NCBI GenBank assembly: GCA_012064385.1
Contig: QRDG01000136.1
Coordinates: forward strand, 1,259,079 to 1,323,078
Length of the DNA stretch: 64,000 nucleotides
Source of the DNA: Puccinellia tenuiflora
Lineage: Eukaryota; Streptophyta; Magnoliopsida; Poales; Poaceae
Direction of reading: 5' to 3'
The notes under the pieces were generated by a model. The model did no database searches. It saw nothing but the letters and a program-made list of their open reading frames with translations, and had not been told where the DNA came from. The position numbers and the translations under genes were made by a program. This document shows, in pieces, positions 1 through 11,546 of the stretch; within the stretch, counting starts at the first letter, position 1, and the number at the start of each line of letters is the position of its first letter.

Positions 1-1149
1 GATCTCTTCGCACCCGAGCCACCAAACGCAAATTCCTTTGGTGGGTAAGTAGATCGGTTTATTCTCTACAAGTTTCATGTTTTAAGTTTTCCGATTTGAA
101 GTACGGATCTTTTTATATAAACAGATCCATTCGAGCCAATCAGGAAAAGCCACGTGGCGTCCTCGTCATCGCCCCGTCAGCACCACGTGTCAGCCGCGTC
201 AGCGCCCGGTCAGCGTACAGTCAGCAGTCTGTGTCAGTCAGGTCAACCCCGGTCAACTCTATTTAGAAATCAATTAAAAATTACAGAAATTGACTGAATC
301 TTGTAAAATCCGTAGTAAATCAAATATTTATCAGAAAATTACAAATAATATACCGTTGGATTCGTATAAATGTGTATAATCTGTTTCTGTAATAAAAACA
401 CACTTTTACCGAAATATTATTTCCGGATTTTCTGAACTTTAAATTGCACTAAAAATAGAATAACTTTAAATCAATAATTCGAAATAAAGTATTTCTTTTT
501 GCCACGGTTAGATAATTAAAAGTTCTAACCAGAGACATCAGTTTCAAAAGTTAATTAAATTTTTATTTCGAATTAACTTGCAGAAGATTATAGATTTTTA
601 TTATAGGATTTAAGTCGCAACATTAAATCTTTAATAATACTAAAAATCTTTTTCTTGCATATATATCAACCAGAGAACTAATTAAAGTTATTGGTGTGAT
701 TATTAAATTGACCAGCATCATTATTGTTGCACAAATTGTTTGTCTTGTCATGTTGTTTATGTTGTGTTTCGTTTTTATACGATAGATTGGACGGAGTGTG
801 ACTCTTGTTGCGTTTGCAAGAGTGTGTGAGAAACGACGAATCTCAAAAAGGCAAGTGATACTCCAGCATAAACGCCCTATTAATTTGTGTCTATTGCATT
901 TAGTGTTTTTAGTAGTATGCATGATAGGTGTACTACTATATTATTATGCTATGCAAACCCAGATAGGATAGCCATATGTATCTTGACTGAGTTAGTAGAA
1001 ACCAACGTAGAATCAATTTGCTTATCCATGCTTGTAGATGATGTGGGTATAAATTCAAAAGGATGTTATAGCCGATGACATATTTTGTTTATGAAAGTAG
1101 CAAATGTTTCATGAATTGCATGAATGGGTTGGTTTAGATTTTTGCAAAT

Positions 1150-2060
1150 GGTAATGCAGGTGGTATATGACCTGACCTGTTGATATGTGTCGAGTGACAT
1201 AAGTAGGTGGCTAATAGCCTGACCTATTGATGTGTTCAACTAGAATTTACGACGTACGACATATGTAGCTGGCTGAGTGCCTGACCTATTGATATGTTCA
1301 CGGTATACGGCGAGTGACATAGTAGTGGCTGGATGCCTGGAGGCGGTGTTTTGGATCGTAGGTGCATCTGCACCCGTTGGGTAAAACATTTTTAGTTTTT
1401 TTTCAATGTGTCAAAAAATTCCGAAAAAAAATTCGGATATGCATCAACATTTTTAGTGCTAGCACAAAAAATTTCGCTGTGAAAAGACATTTTGTGTGAC
1501 CTGTGCAAAAAAGACAAAACCATGTCTCGTACAAAAGTCTTTTGTAGCAATTTGGATTTGTCTTTTTTGCACAGGTCGCACAAAATGTCTTTTCACTGCG
1601 GATTTTTTTTTGCTAATATGAAATATGTTGAACTATCTCCATATTTATTTTTGGAATTTTTTGACATTTGGAAAATGGTTATTTTGGGTCATGGGTGCAG
1701 ATACACACATGACCCGAAATGGATTTCCGCTGGATGCCTGATCTATTGATATGTTCACATTATACGGCAAGTGGCATAGTAGTGGCTGGATGCCTGATCT
1801 ACTGATATGTTCATATTAGACTTTACGGCGAGTGACATAGTAGTGGTTGGATGCCTGATCTATTGATATGTTCACTTTAGAGTGCGGCGAGTGACATAGT
1901 AGTGGCTGGATGCCTGATCTATTGATATGTTCACCTTAGACTTGCGATAAGTGGCATAGTGGGGGCTGAGTGCCTGACCTACTGATATGTTCACGTTAGT
2001 TCTTCTTGTGAGCGACCTAGTAGGTGGTCGATGACCTGACCTATTGATATGCTCACATCC
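1150..2060. repeat. About 60-bp tandem repeat array, split by a MITE
   Basis: The phrase CTATTGATATGTTCAC, preceded by GTGGCTGGATGCCTGA variants, recurs near 1181, 1225, 1286, 1742, 1799, 1860, 1919, 1979 and 2040. This gives about nine diverged copies with a spacing close to 60 bp. The gap between 1286 and 1742 is filled by the MITE at 1339-1728. The array is inside the LTR-like segment and shows no coding potential. Confidence 0.85.
1339..1728. mobile_element. Mutator-like MITE with long terminal inverted repeats
   Basis: The ends are degenerate inverted repeats: GGAGGCGGTGTTTTGGATC at the left pairs with the complement of the right end at GGATTTCC 1721-1728, and both contain ATCTGCACCC. 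A near-perfect internal inverted repeat surrounds the centre: GTGAAAAGACATTTTGTG at about 1478 against its complement ending at about 1599. The 11-bp sequence GCTGGATGCCT is present on both sides (1328-1338 and 1729-1739), consistent with a Mutator-type target duplication, although the array could supply it by chance. Apparent ORFs on both strands are mirror translations of the inverted repeat. Confidence 0.7.
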
Positions 2061-2830
2061 TGTGGAATTCCTTAGCCATGACACTATTGGTGGACAACTT
2101 TGAGCTCCTGGACAGGAGGAGAAAACTTGGAGCGACTGGACTTGAAGAAGTTGGAAGTTTCCCACTTATCTCAAATTATTAAAAGGATATTGTTTTTATG
2201 AGTACACGAGAGATTGAGTACTAGATGATATGCCATGTTCATCTCATAATAAATGGAAAAGAAAATGATTTTTAAAGAATAGGATAAAGTTGGCTTTACG
2301 CAAATAGCCCTGAACTCCACCAGCCAGATATGCATGTAGATGTTAGCAGTTTGCCTTTATGAGTCCACAAGTATCATTTGCCAGATCCAATCAAATGGTT
2401 CTGATCAATTTTTTGCTGCAACGCTTTTATCGTTGCAGGTTCGTCTGACGATGAGTAAGGAACGCTATAGGTTTCGAGTCTGCAACCAACATGTCTGCCT
2501 GTGGCACATGAAGATGATGAGGGCTCCATGCTATTATATGATTTCCGCTGCTGAACCTTGTATTATGCTAGCCTTGTGCTATGCAATTTGTAATGATTAT
2601 TTTTCTGGATCATACGTTGTAATAGAATTTCGATGCAATGTATGATACTTCATCTTAAACTGTGGTGCTAGCTATTCGATCCAGGGACTAGCAAAATAAC
2701 ACAGGGATCTTGGCCTATTTTAAAAGGGCAGGGTCGCTACAGTCCTGAACCTCGTTACCAACCTTCAGTTGCGACGATCAGAACGAGCTCGACCTGATGT
2801 TTCAGGCTATGTTTTTTGCGAAACTTAGTA

Positions 2831-2924
2831 CTCCCTCTGATCCTAAATAATTGGCGCAAGTGTAGATATGGAGTTGCACTAACCAAGTTCATTTCCCACG
2901 ACACTATTAACGGATCAGAGGGAG
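2831..2924. mobile_element. Stowaway MITE (94 bp)
   Basis: The element begins CTCCCTCTGATCC and ends GGATCAGAGGGAG, a 13-bp perfect inverted repeat with the standard Stowaway terminus, flanked on both sides by TA (2829-2830 and 2925-2926). It is a Tc1/mariner-type non-autonomous element without coding capacity. Confidence 0.93.
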
Positions 2925-3320
2925 TAGCACGAATCTCAAGTACGACTCAACGATTGGGATAAGGTGAGAACACGCAGGTCCAGGCGAAATCTTTGCATTG
3001 TTTAGAAATAGATACACACATACTCGGCTAGGAAAGAGACACCGGAGACGGTCAAATATGTATTGCGAATTTACAGGGATATCCCTAGGACAGCGTGTTA
3101 CTATCAAATCTTCAAATAAGACCGCGAGATCAGTTTGTTTAGAAATCAAAAGGCCGCCTAAAATTCCGAACTCTTTAATCTAAAATTTATACAATACATG
3201 CGCATCTAACATTCAATAGAAATTTTGAGAAGCTTTTTTTTTACCCACCAATCGAGTTTATTTTTTTTTTATTGTCTTGGTTTCTCGAAGCGAATTTCGT
3301 TATGACGTGTGGCATGATAA

Positions 3321-5098
3321 GAACATCTCTAGTGCGAGTGTGGAAATTTGATTGTCTATATGATCGTATAGACACCCGTCTAAACTGATTCTGTTTTAGA
3401 CACTCTCAGTTTTTCAGCGGAGTGTCTAAATACAGGCCGTCTATATTCTCTCTCATATTTTTTAATAATATCTTATAACTACCAATTTCATAATTTTATT
3501 TTCAACAAGTCTAGATAGCTTAGATTTAGATCCATTTGCAAATTCAACACAAACACCACAAAACAGCCGTACAAATTCTACACATACACTACAAAACAGC
3601 AACTCTATGTTTCCTGTATGTCTCTCTTTCTCTACAGACTTAAAAACACAGAGCACAACTTGCATCTTCTTCACCAGCTCCCGCCCCTGATGCGCCACCG
3701 CGCACGAGCAGCCACAGCCGCAGCCCCACCTCCACCTCCGCGAGCAGCAGCTCCCGTGCTCCCTCTCGATTCAGATGCGCCACCGCCCCTGGGGCCTTTC
3801 TCCGATGCTGTCGCGGACGAAGCCCCCCCGGTCGGGCGAACCCTGCGAAGCCCCCAGGACGGCGAGCGGCCAGCAACGGAGCCCCTCCGGCGGGTGCAAT
3901 GAAGCCCCCCTGGCGCGGCAATGAAACCCCCACCGAGCCGATTTGGTTTTTGTTAGCTCTAATCTTGATTTAGTTATCTGCATGTGTCTTAGTTTCCTTT
4001 CATTCTTGCATTTAGCTAGTGCAGTTTCAGAGTATGCATGTAGAAGGTGAGATGCAAGATGCCGTGAGATGCAGAAGGCGAGATGCAGCTGATAGCGAGA
4101 TGCCGACGGTGGCAAGAGGCTGCTGTGCATGCATGATTTGATCTGTTAGCTGCTTGTGCTTCCTAGAGAGAATTTAGAAATAGAAGTCATCAGTTAGTTA
4201 GCTCCAGGCGTGCATGTAGCTAGTGTGTTAGTGGCGTTAGTGCAGGTCGTGGGGTTAGTGCTGGGTGTGGCCTCCGGCTGTGTGCGTGTGTGCATCCTAT
4301 TTAATCAGTGTTGTAACCATGTTTGCTTCCAACAAAATATAGAGAAGAAAATTCGTGGTTGCGAGAGGCAGTGCGAGGCCAAAATCTCTTGTGTCTTTCT
4401 GTTCTTGTGACAGCTATGTGAAGCAGCCGAGAGAGATTCAGAGTAGCTGAAACTACAGTTTCCTCGCTTGCAGCCGCCGCTCTTCTTGCCTCTCTCAATC
4501 GGAAAATAAGCATTACCTTGGTCCGACAAGCGGGCGCGCGACGGCGACGTCCGGGATGACGGTCTCTTCTCCACCGGTTCCGGACGGGGGCGGGAACGGG
4601 GCAGTTGCTTCGCTCTCGTCTTCGAGGCTGTGGCTGTGTTGCGGTTGGGTTGCAGATTTGGAGGATGTGGAAATTTTAGAGAGCACTTTCCACATGCATC
4701 TAGACGATATATTTTGACTGTGATTGTCTAAATATTGTTTTCACACGGAAATTCGTTATGGAACTTGTGAGCATATGCAGATATGCTCCCAGCACTCGGA
4801 AAAACGTTTTGAAAAGTCAAAAATTCTGAAAAAAATATGGCGCGTACTATATGTGCGCACAACAAGTTTCGCCAAAAAACTATATTTTTTGTTACCTGTG
4901 TAAAAAGACAAAAAAATTTCAAAATTTTCTTATATTTTTTGTTACCTGTGTAAAATATGGCGCGTACTTTTTGTCCGAATTTTTTGAAGTTTCAAAATTT
5001 TCTTAACATGCATTTTAAAAACGAGGAGCATAGGCTCCGGAGAGCCAAAACTCCACCCCCATTTGCACAGCCATATAGACAGGCCACTAGAGATGCTC
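3321..5098. mobile_element. Non-autonomous TIR DNA transposon with GC-rich interior
   Basis: The left end GAACATCTCTAGTG (3321) pairs with the complement of the right end CACTAGAGATGCTC (ending 5098). Both ends also share a GTCTATATG block further in. TAA flanks both sides (3318-3320, 5099-5101), suggesting a PIF/Harbinger-type 3-bp duplication. The interior changes from AT-rich to GC-rich at about 3680-3950 and again at 4530-4640, with open frames that look like gene fragments but have no recognisable domain. A second element (about 4769-5040) is nested near the right end. Confidence 0.55.
4769..5040. mobile_element. Second MITE of the 1339-1728 type, nested
   Basis: The interior contains GTTACCTGTGTAAAAAGACA at about 4892 and ATATGGCGCGTACT at about 4836 and 4955, in inverted arrangement, closely resembling the GTGACCTGTGCAAAAAAGAC core of the MITE at 1339-1728. 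The ends are GAGCATATGCAG... and ...GGAGCATAGGCTCC, weakly inverted. The exact borders are uncertain by about 10 bp and no clear target duplication was found. Confidence 0.5.
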
Positions 5099-5385
5099 TA
5101 AAACACATGTCTTGTGAACGTTGTGGATTAGCTTCAGATTCTTTCAGCAGATCGAGCTCTGCTGCCTGCTGGCACATTCACGAAAACAGCCAAACCCTCG
5201 GAACCCGCCGCCCGTTGTCTCTTCAGCGAGCTCCATCTGCAAGCTTTGTATGGCAAATAAAAATCCCTCGGAATGATCACTCGCCGCTACGATACAAGGC
5301 GGACGGCCGGCCGCCGGCCACGCCACGCGGTCCATCACTTGACGTGATCTACGCAAGAAATTAAACCTTACGAGTTAATTACACT

Positions 5386-5395
5386 ATAACACACC
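5386..5395 (+). promoter_or_regulatory. Possible TATA-like element of the PRUNE-like gene
   Basis: ACTATAACAC lies about 85 bp upstream of the ATG at 5479. It is a weak match to a plant TATA box at a plausible distance; there is no independent support for a transcription start here. Confidence 0.3.
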
Positions 5396-5478
5396 CCCGG
5401 TTAACCAACCAGTCTGAAACTGTACGCAGAAAAAAGAGCGAGAACACGCACGTAGGCGAGAGTGTTCGTCGCGCAGCC

Positions 5479-8400
5479 ATGGAGGAGGTCGGGGCGCCGG
5501 ACCTGACGGACTTCATGAACGACTGGTTCTTCGGCACCGTCGGCGCAAAGCACACCGCCGCCAGCGCCGGCGCTGGTGGCGGCGCGTACGACCTGACGGG
5601 CGAGAGCAGCAGTAGCATCAGCAAGAGGAAGCCTGCAGTCTCGTCGGACAATAAGCAGCAGCAGCGGGAAAGCGACGGCGGTCGCGGCAGCAGGGGCAAC
5701 AGCAGCGCAAGCAAGCAGACGCAGGAGTGGTTGGAGGAGGCGAAGAGGATGGTCGGGTCCGGCTCGCCCGGGAGGATGGGCTCGCCGTCCAGGCAGGTGC
5801 CCAGGTTCGCCGGCGGCAACGGCACGGAGCCCTCGCCGACGCTCGACCGCCGGGACCCCATGTCACGTTCCGCGCGAAGGTACGTAAATACGGTCACTCC
5901 ATTCGTGTGCACCCACAAGTGCGGGCACACGGAATAAGTTGGCCTGGCAGGCTGGCACGAAGACGTCGAAGAATGAGCATAAGCAACATGGTTTTAAATT
6001 TCAGCCACTACTGAAATCACTGAAATTCAGTGAATTCAGCGATTTTGGTTTTCGTTTCGGCCAAACGACCGAAATTCCTCTTAAATTTCATTTAATATTC
6101 AGAAAATAAATAAAATATTTTAAATATTTTTTAATTCCGGTGTAGTACTTAAAAGTGCTGATTTTTTTACCGAAAGGTAATTATTCTGGAATCTACTGAA
6201 ATTCATTTAATTTCAATGAAATCTCAATGAATTTTAAAACCTGCAATCTGTCTTTTTTTTATCGAAATCTGGGTGCAAAACATCAACGCCTCAAGGCTCA
6301 CTTTTTTTTTTCTAGACTCTAAGTTTTCATTTAAAAAATCTAAAAATTGTTTCATTTAACGTACCCACGTCGAGTTTTAAACTTCTATGTTCCGCTATTA
6401 TTTTCTCATTTTTGTACGAAAGAGTTTTGAATTTCTCTATAGCTTACTTTGAACGGGCCAAACTCACGCCTTTAGCAGGCTGGAAGTACATTATTTGTGG
6501 CCCTCTAACGATGAATTACTAGCCCAATTTCAAACCACGCCGCCCACGGCGCTAACCACGGACTGTTCGTCCGGTGTGTGTGCAGGCACCGGCAGTCGGG
6601 CGGCATCGGCGACGAGATCCTGCAGCGCGCGTCCATCATCTCCTCGCCGGCGCGCTCCGAAGCCTCCGCCCCTTCAGCACCCGCCTCCCCTTCCCCGTCC
6701 CTGCCCCCGAACCCGCACTCCTCCCGCCGCAAGTCCCGCTTCCAGGACCTCTCCGCCCCGGACTCCTCCTCCCACCGCCGCACCGCCTCCTCCACCTCCA
6801 GCTCCACCGCCCACTCCCGCACCCTGCACCACCGCCGCCACGCCTCAACCTCCAACGCTCCCGCCGCCGACGGCTTCGACGACGGCGTCGCCCGCCTCAA
6901 CGCCTTCCTCCGCCGCCAGCGCGCCGTCTTAGACGACCTAGCCTCCGGGGACCGCCCCGGCTCGAGGCCCACGAAGGTCGTGCTCTCCGACGCCTCGAAA
7001 AGTAAGATCACTCTTCCCCTTCCATCGGTAAATCCTCTTCCTCTGTTCGAACTGAATCTAGCCCACTCGTGATTTCGAGCAGGTGTGAGCTCGATTGTGG
7101 CGGCGATATGCTACGCGTGGGTGCTGTCGAGCAAGGCGGATGGACGTGCGGGTGTGGCCGTGCCGGTGGTGAACATGCAACGGAGCAGGATGGCGCGGTG
7201 CAGGCAGGCGGCCTGGCTCCTCTACCACGTCGGGGTCGATGCCTCGGCTCTGCTCTTCGCCAACGAGGTAAGCTATGCATGCTGTGAGACGATGATGTCT
7301 GGTGTAGATGGTGATCTTGGGTTTGGGAGGGGTCCGCTTCCGACAAATCGGACAACTGTCTAGATCCCGAAGTAATTGGGCGTTTATAATTTGGGCAGAG
7401 GCGACAAGGATAAGGCTATCCTGCATCTCATTGCTGTCGTGTCATGAGTGTGTTCCTAATTTTGATTGGTACCATGTGGCCGCCATTCCATTCGAGTGAC
7501 AGATGACTGGTACAATACGTTCTGCATTTGCTAGTTTGTGCTAGCTTGTACCGTAATGTCTTGCCTTGCCGTTGATGTGCACATAGACAAAATAAGAGGG
7601 GCTCCAGCACCTGTTGAGGGACATAATAAATATGGCACATTTATTTTCTGCATAAGATATCAAAGATTTCAATGTGCCGCCGCAGCGACAGCTAATTCTT
7701 CTCAATGGCTTGTTCCTACACATCCTGGGTAAAGCAAATGTATGTGATGCTGATTTTGAGAAGCTGAAATTAGGTCGATATGGAGGGACTGATTATGGAT
7801 CAGCGAGCCAGCTTGGTAGTGGTGGGGCAAGATGTTTTGAGATCAAACGGTGAGGTAATATTGTGTACTTGTACTAAGTACTCCTTTTTCATTTGTGTGC
7901 TGAGGAACTTATCTGATTCCAGCATTTAATCATGCTCGTTTTTGTCTCCTAGGTGGGCTCAGTTTGCACAGTCCTCGCCAACAGCTATTGTGAAGAAATT
8001 TATAGCCCACTTCAGAGCCAGGACATAAAGAAACTTCTGGTTAGTGTATTTTCCACCTGCTCCAGCCACCATTGTGCATAAATTACTGGCACTCCTGATT
8101 ATGTTCTGTGTTGCTCTCAGCTTGCAGGTATCATGTTAGATACAAACAACCTATCCAAGACGTGCTCGGACAAAGATTCAGAGGCAGTGCAATTGCTCTT
8201 GTTCGGTACCTCTGAGCATAAGAGGCATGAGTTGTTTCAACAATGTAATTGTACTAATCTTTATCTGATGTTGATTTACGAAGAACATGTGTAGAAAATT
8301 TGCAAAATCATATTAGTAATAACTATTGGAAACTTTGACCTTGCTTTGCACCAGTGATGCTTGATCACAATGATCATTCTTTCGTCGAATTCTTGAAGAA

Positions 8401-9287
8401 CACCTACAGAAAGTCATCAGCAGATGGTGAGTTTCATAATATCTTCAAATGATTCCTCACATTGTTTGAAGTTTCTTTGGCCAAGTACTGTAATTATCTA
8501 CCCGTGTCTAAAAAAAATTGCATTCAAATTAAACATCACTGATGTGTTATTGTTGATACTATTAGAGTCGATTTTTCTTGTTACTAGCAACTTTGGTTCA
8601 GTAAATATTTGAGCTCTAACAGCTTCTTTGACTCAGATGAAACTTCCGCAATAGCTATGTCGGTGCTACATGGGATTTTTTTTTTCAAGTACATTAGTCA
8701 TTTATTTTTCCCCTAAAAGGATTTGACACAATTTTATCCTTCTATTCAAATTAAGTAGGTGATGTGGACAGTCCTCCAGAGCAAAAGCACTCAAGTCCAG
8801 GGCCATTATTCCAAGATGGCAAAAAGTCCAGTTCAAGTAATTATTCCAGCCCCTCCATTATGATTTGATAGGCAGGTTATGTGCAAATATCTTCAAAATC
8901 CAACATCAGTGAGAGCACCAAAATTTGCTGGTTTACCTTGATTTTGAAAGGAAAAACTAGCAATACATCCAGAAGTTTGCTTCAAACAATCTAACAACTT
9001 CTTTGAATTGCATTGCCAGACTTATGCCATTATACACTTCGAATGCTCTTTCCACATTTACTAGTGCCTAGTGCCAGCAAATAGCCAAATAATAAGGAAA
9101 ACTTCAAAGTCAGTTCATATTCCAATGCATTTTCTTCTCTTTAATGATTTATACCTCTGATTTGGTCGTTTTTGTCACAGCTAACCAGAGACCAGCACGC
9201 GGAACTGGTGGAAAACCTTCAGATGAAGCTCCCCGTGGAAAAAACAAGTTTTCTTTGGCGAAATGGTTTGGTTTTGGCCCAAAATAA
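5479..9287 (+). CDS. PRUNE/DHHA2-domain-like protein, probably non-catalytic (516 aa, 9 exons)
   Basis: Exons read by hand: 5479-5879, 6586-7001, 7083-7267, 7774-7854, 7953-8039, 8121-8244, 8355-8426, 8759-8836, 9181-9287. All have GT/AG borders, the frame stays open, and the total is 1551 nt. Residues 1 to about 260 are Ser/Pro/Arg-rich low-complexity sequence. Residues about 262-455 match the plant homologues of PRUNE exopolyphosphatase: a DHH-like fold (IVAAICYAWVLSSK, then ASALLFANE) followed by a DHHA2 part with KKLLLAGIMLDTNNL and KDSEAVQLLLFG. The C-terminus ends in a basic/aromatic tail, SLAKWFGFGPK. In the PRUNE/family II pyrophosphatase group the first motif carries an Asp pair and a later strand carries DHH or DHR; here these positions read ASKSVSSIVAA and VVVGQDVL. 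Loss of catalysis is therefore inferred, not shown. Intron 1 contains a MITE. Gene identity is fairly sure; function is unknown. Confidence 0.85.
5990..6241. mobile_element. MITE-like inverted-repeat element in intron 1
   Basis: The ends GGTTTTAAATTTC and GAATTTTAAAACC are inverted. Inside them, repeated ACTGAAATT / AATTTCAGT motifs also pair. The flanks AGCAACAT and TGCAATCT resemble a decayed 8-bp duplication (5 of 8 match), which would suit a hAT-type element. It lies wholly between the first two exons of the PRUNE-like gene and does not touch the splice sites. Confidence 0.6.
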
Positions 9288-10478
9288 TATATATTTTATT
9301 AGTATGATTGTCGTTCAACTGATATATTGCGAATTCGGTAAGTATCATGTGTTGTTTATTGAGGAGAACTGGAAGCATTCCTCCTCATATTGATTTCGTG
9401 CAGAAAGAGTACTGCATGAAACATTTTGTAACTATTGATATCGACTATTTGGTCAATAAGTTTACTTTTCCATGCTTACATATTTGACTATGTGCGAACG
9501 AAGCACTTGCTTGTATTATTATTCTATTCAAGACTAGAATCGTGAGAAGAGCGTAGGATGTTGTTAATTACAAGTACTAACATAACAAAGAGGCATACAA
9601 ATTCTCTTGGTCTGGATTCTAGCATTTTTAGTTTAAACAATTGCGGGTAACCAATGGGAAATACATGAGCATAACAAATATGGATAAATTTTTTGTCAAC
9701 TTCTCAGTTCATGGTAGGTATGTACATGGTTGACTTGTTCTCCAGGGGGACTACTTTATTTTCTTTGCGCCCTGTATAACCTATATTTGTTTTTTAGCCT
9801 GTATGAGACACAGTAGCCTTTTCTCTGAATCTGATAGTGACTCGCAGAACAGCTCAAGGGACATCCCTGAAATCTCAGCTTGGACTTGGGGATTACAAAA
9901 GAGCTACACGGTCCAAGGGATCTGTACAGTAGAGGAAACCCGGGTCACTCCGTAGTTAAGTACAAGAGTATTATAGGTATTCGTGCCTCTATCTTCTCTT
10001 CCAGTTCTTGGACAGATGAAAGCAGAGGATGTTAGTTAGGCCGGTCAAAATAAGTGAGTACAAGAAGATAAGAAGGCAGAAGAAGCAATGTACTAGATAG
10101 GAAAGAGTTGGGGAGAGACCAGCTCTTAGCTGGAATTTCCCTGGATAAATCAGCATGAATGCATGATTGGGAAAGGCCATGCCATTGCCTGTCATGTCAT
10201 CACCCTTGATGGTTCTCCATCAGGACCAGGCTGTTCCTCACCCCCAGGACTATCCTGTGTTGTGCCCCTCCAGGCCAATCTTCCATGTGCTCAACACACT
10301 TCAATGAAACAGAAAATGGGCCTCAATCAATCACTCCCCTCTTACACTCACATCTTCCAATCCATTACATTGTAGTATGAGTTATCGGTTCATAACTTCA
10401 TTACATGGTGAAAATGTCCACTCTGTAACATAATGTAATGTGGTAGTAACAAATGTAGGATACCTAAGCTAGCTATGC
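9288..10478. other. 3' flank between two convergent genes
   Basis: This interval holds the 3' flanks of the PRUNE-like gene (+) and of the DUF868 gene (-), which face each other tail to tail. The sequence is AT-rich with several poly(A)-signal-like stretches, and I see no further exon, repeat or inverted structure that I can support. Confidence 0.5.
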
Positions 10479-11435
10479 TCATTCAACCTTCCACGCGTAG
10501 AGAAACAGGCAGAAATCAGAGAATTCATCGGCGTCGAAGTCGGAAGAAGCCGACAACAACGGCGGCGCCTCCGGCTTGAAGATGAAGAGGGCCTGCCTCA
10601 TCCCGGTCCCGAAGAGCCAGTCGTGGGCGTCCCAGTAGACCTGCACCTTCATCTTGTTGATGGAGATGCAGTCGTTCCCCCTGAACTTCCACTGCAGGTG
10701 CTTGACGAGGACGTTGACGCAGCCGTCGATCTTGATGGCCATGTCCACGTCCATGCCGCCGGTGAGGTTGCTGCTGCTGCACTCGATGCTGATATCGTGC
10801 AGCTTGCCCTTCTCGTGGAACCTGGCCCTGGTGAGGAACCGCTTCTTGCTGAAGACGTGCTCCTTCTTGCACACCAGCTGCGCCGCGTCCTGCAGCGACA
10901 GCGACGGCCGGGAGCCCGTCCGCCGGAACGCCTCCTTCTTCTGGTTGCCGAGGAGCAGGACCACCTCCTCGCCGGAGACCACGGCCACGTAGTAATCCGA
11001 CACCGGCTCGGGCTCGTCGGAGAACCGCGCGGCCCGGAGGTCCCACACCACGTCCACGGCCCTGCCGTCCACCTGGAACTGCTTGGCGCCGTACTTGCGC
11101 CAGAAGTGCCACGGCTGCATCTCCACCTTGCACGCGCTGCAGCTCTTGGCGTCGCCGCCCTGGCCGTTGCCGTGCTCCCTGCCTCCGCCGCCCCCCTGGC
11201 CTGTCTTGTCCTTGCCGCCGCCCGTGGAGCCTTCGATGGAGACCTGCATGCCGTGGGTGAGCAGGTTCCTGCACCACGTCACGGTGACCAGGCGGCTGTA
11301 CCCGGCGATCTCCGCGCGGTACACCAGCGTCACCGCGCTCTGCCCCGACCTGGCCGCCGGCGCCGCCGGGACGTCCGGGAGCTGCTGCTTCTCGCCGGAC
11401 GAGAAGCAGGACGGGACCGAGAACAGGTCCTGCAT
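10479..11435 (-). CDS. DUF868 family protein (318 aa, single exon)
   Basis: I chose the ATG at 11433-11435 because the protein then starts MQDLFSVPSCF, the usual start of plant DUF868 proteins; the longer open frame upstream only begins at a GTG. Recognisable family features in order: SAVTLVYRAEIAGYSRLVTV (about residues 33-52), a low-complexity Gly/Gln-rich insert (about 69-92), MQPWHFWRKYGAKQF (about 103-117), VVWDLRAARF and DYYVAVVSGEEVVLLLG, then VFSKKRFLTRARF and the C-terminal WDAHDWLFGTG...ALFIFKPEA. No signal peptide or membrane segment is evident. The family is plant-specific with no established biochemical role. Codon use is very GC-rich, normal for single-exon grass genes. The open frame on the opposite strand is a shadow of this GC bias. 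Confidence 0.88.
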   Translation of the reverse strand: MQDLFSVPSCFSSGEKQQLPDVPAAPAARSGQSAVTLVYRAEIAGYSRLVTVTWCRNLLTHGMQVSIEGSTGGGKDKTGQGGGGGREHGNGQGGDAKSCSACKVEMQPWHFWRKYGAKQFQVDGRAVDVVWDLRAARFSDEPEPVSDYYVAVVSGEEVVLLLGNQKKEAFRRTGSRPSLSLQDAAQLVCKKEHVFSKKRFLTRARFHEKGKLHDISIECSSSNLTGGMDVDMAIKIDGCVNVLVKHLQWKFRGNDCISINKMKVQVYWDAHDWLFGTGMRQALFIFKPEAPPLLSASSDFDADEFSDFCLFLYAWKVE

Positions 11436-11536
11436 CCTGCACGACGTACTCCCCTCTCTCTCGCCGGAGCGAGTGAATCCGATCAAGATAGGTGTGGTGT
11501 GACACAAGGCCGGGGACGATGGGCTAAGGAAGGCTA

Positions 11537-11546
11537 CTATACATAG
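11537..11546 (-). promoter_or_regulatory. TATA-like element upstream of the DUF868 gene
   Basis: On the minus strand the sequence reads CTATGTATAG about 105 bp before the ATG. It would place the transcription start near 11510. The match to a consensus TATA box is partial. Confidence 0.35.

Larger units (their letters stand above)
1..2741 (+). mobile_element. LTR-retrotransposon LTR, 3' portion, 5' end outside window
   Basis: The segment ends in GGTCGCTACA at 2741. It carries a stretch (about 2290-2741) that I recognise from Triticeae LTRs, ending in a run about blocks of 'aacacagggatcttggcc' and the CTACA terminus. There is no convincing ORF. AT-rich sequence (about 270-1140) precedes a 60-bp tandem array (1150-2060). 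I see no matching LTR start inside the window, so this is either a truncated element or an LTR whose start lies to the left. Family assignment is from memory of Triticeae repeats and is tentative. Confidence 0.5.

Noticed and set aside
1150..2060. Possible CRISPR-like array
   Set aside because: The repeats are contiguous 60-bp tandem copies without distinct spacers, inside plant LTR sequence.
6495..7011. Several long frames on both strands around the second exon of the PRUNE-like gene
   Set aside because: They arise from the GC- and Ser/Pro-rich composition of exon 2. Only the frame that splices on both sides is kept.
10623..11546. 307-codon open frame on the plus strand
   Set aside because: Antisense shadow of the DUF868 gene, whose family motifs are clear on the minus strand.
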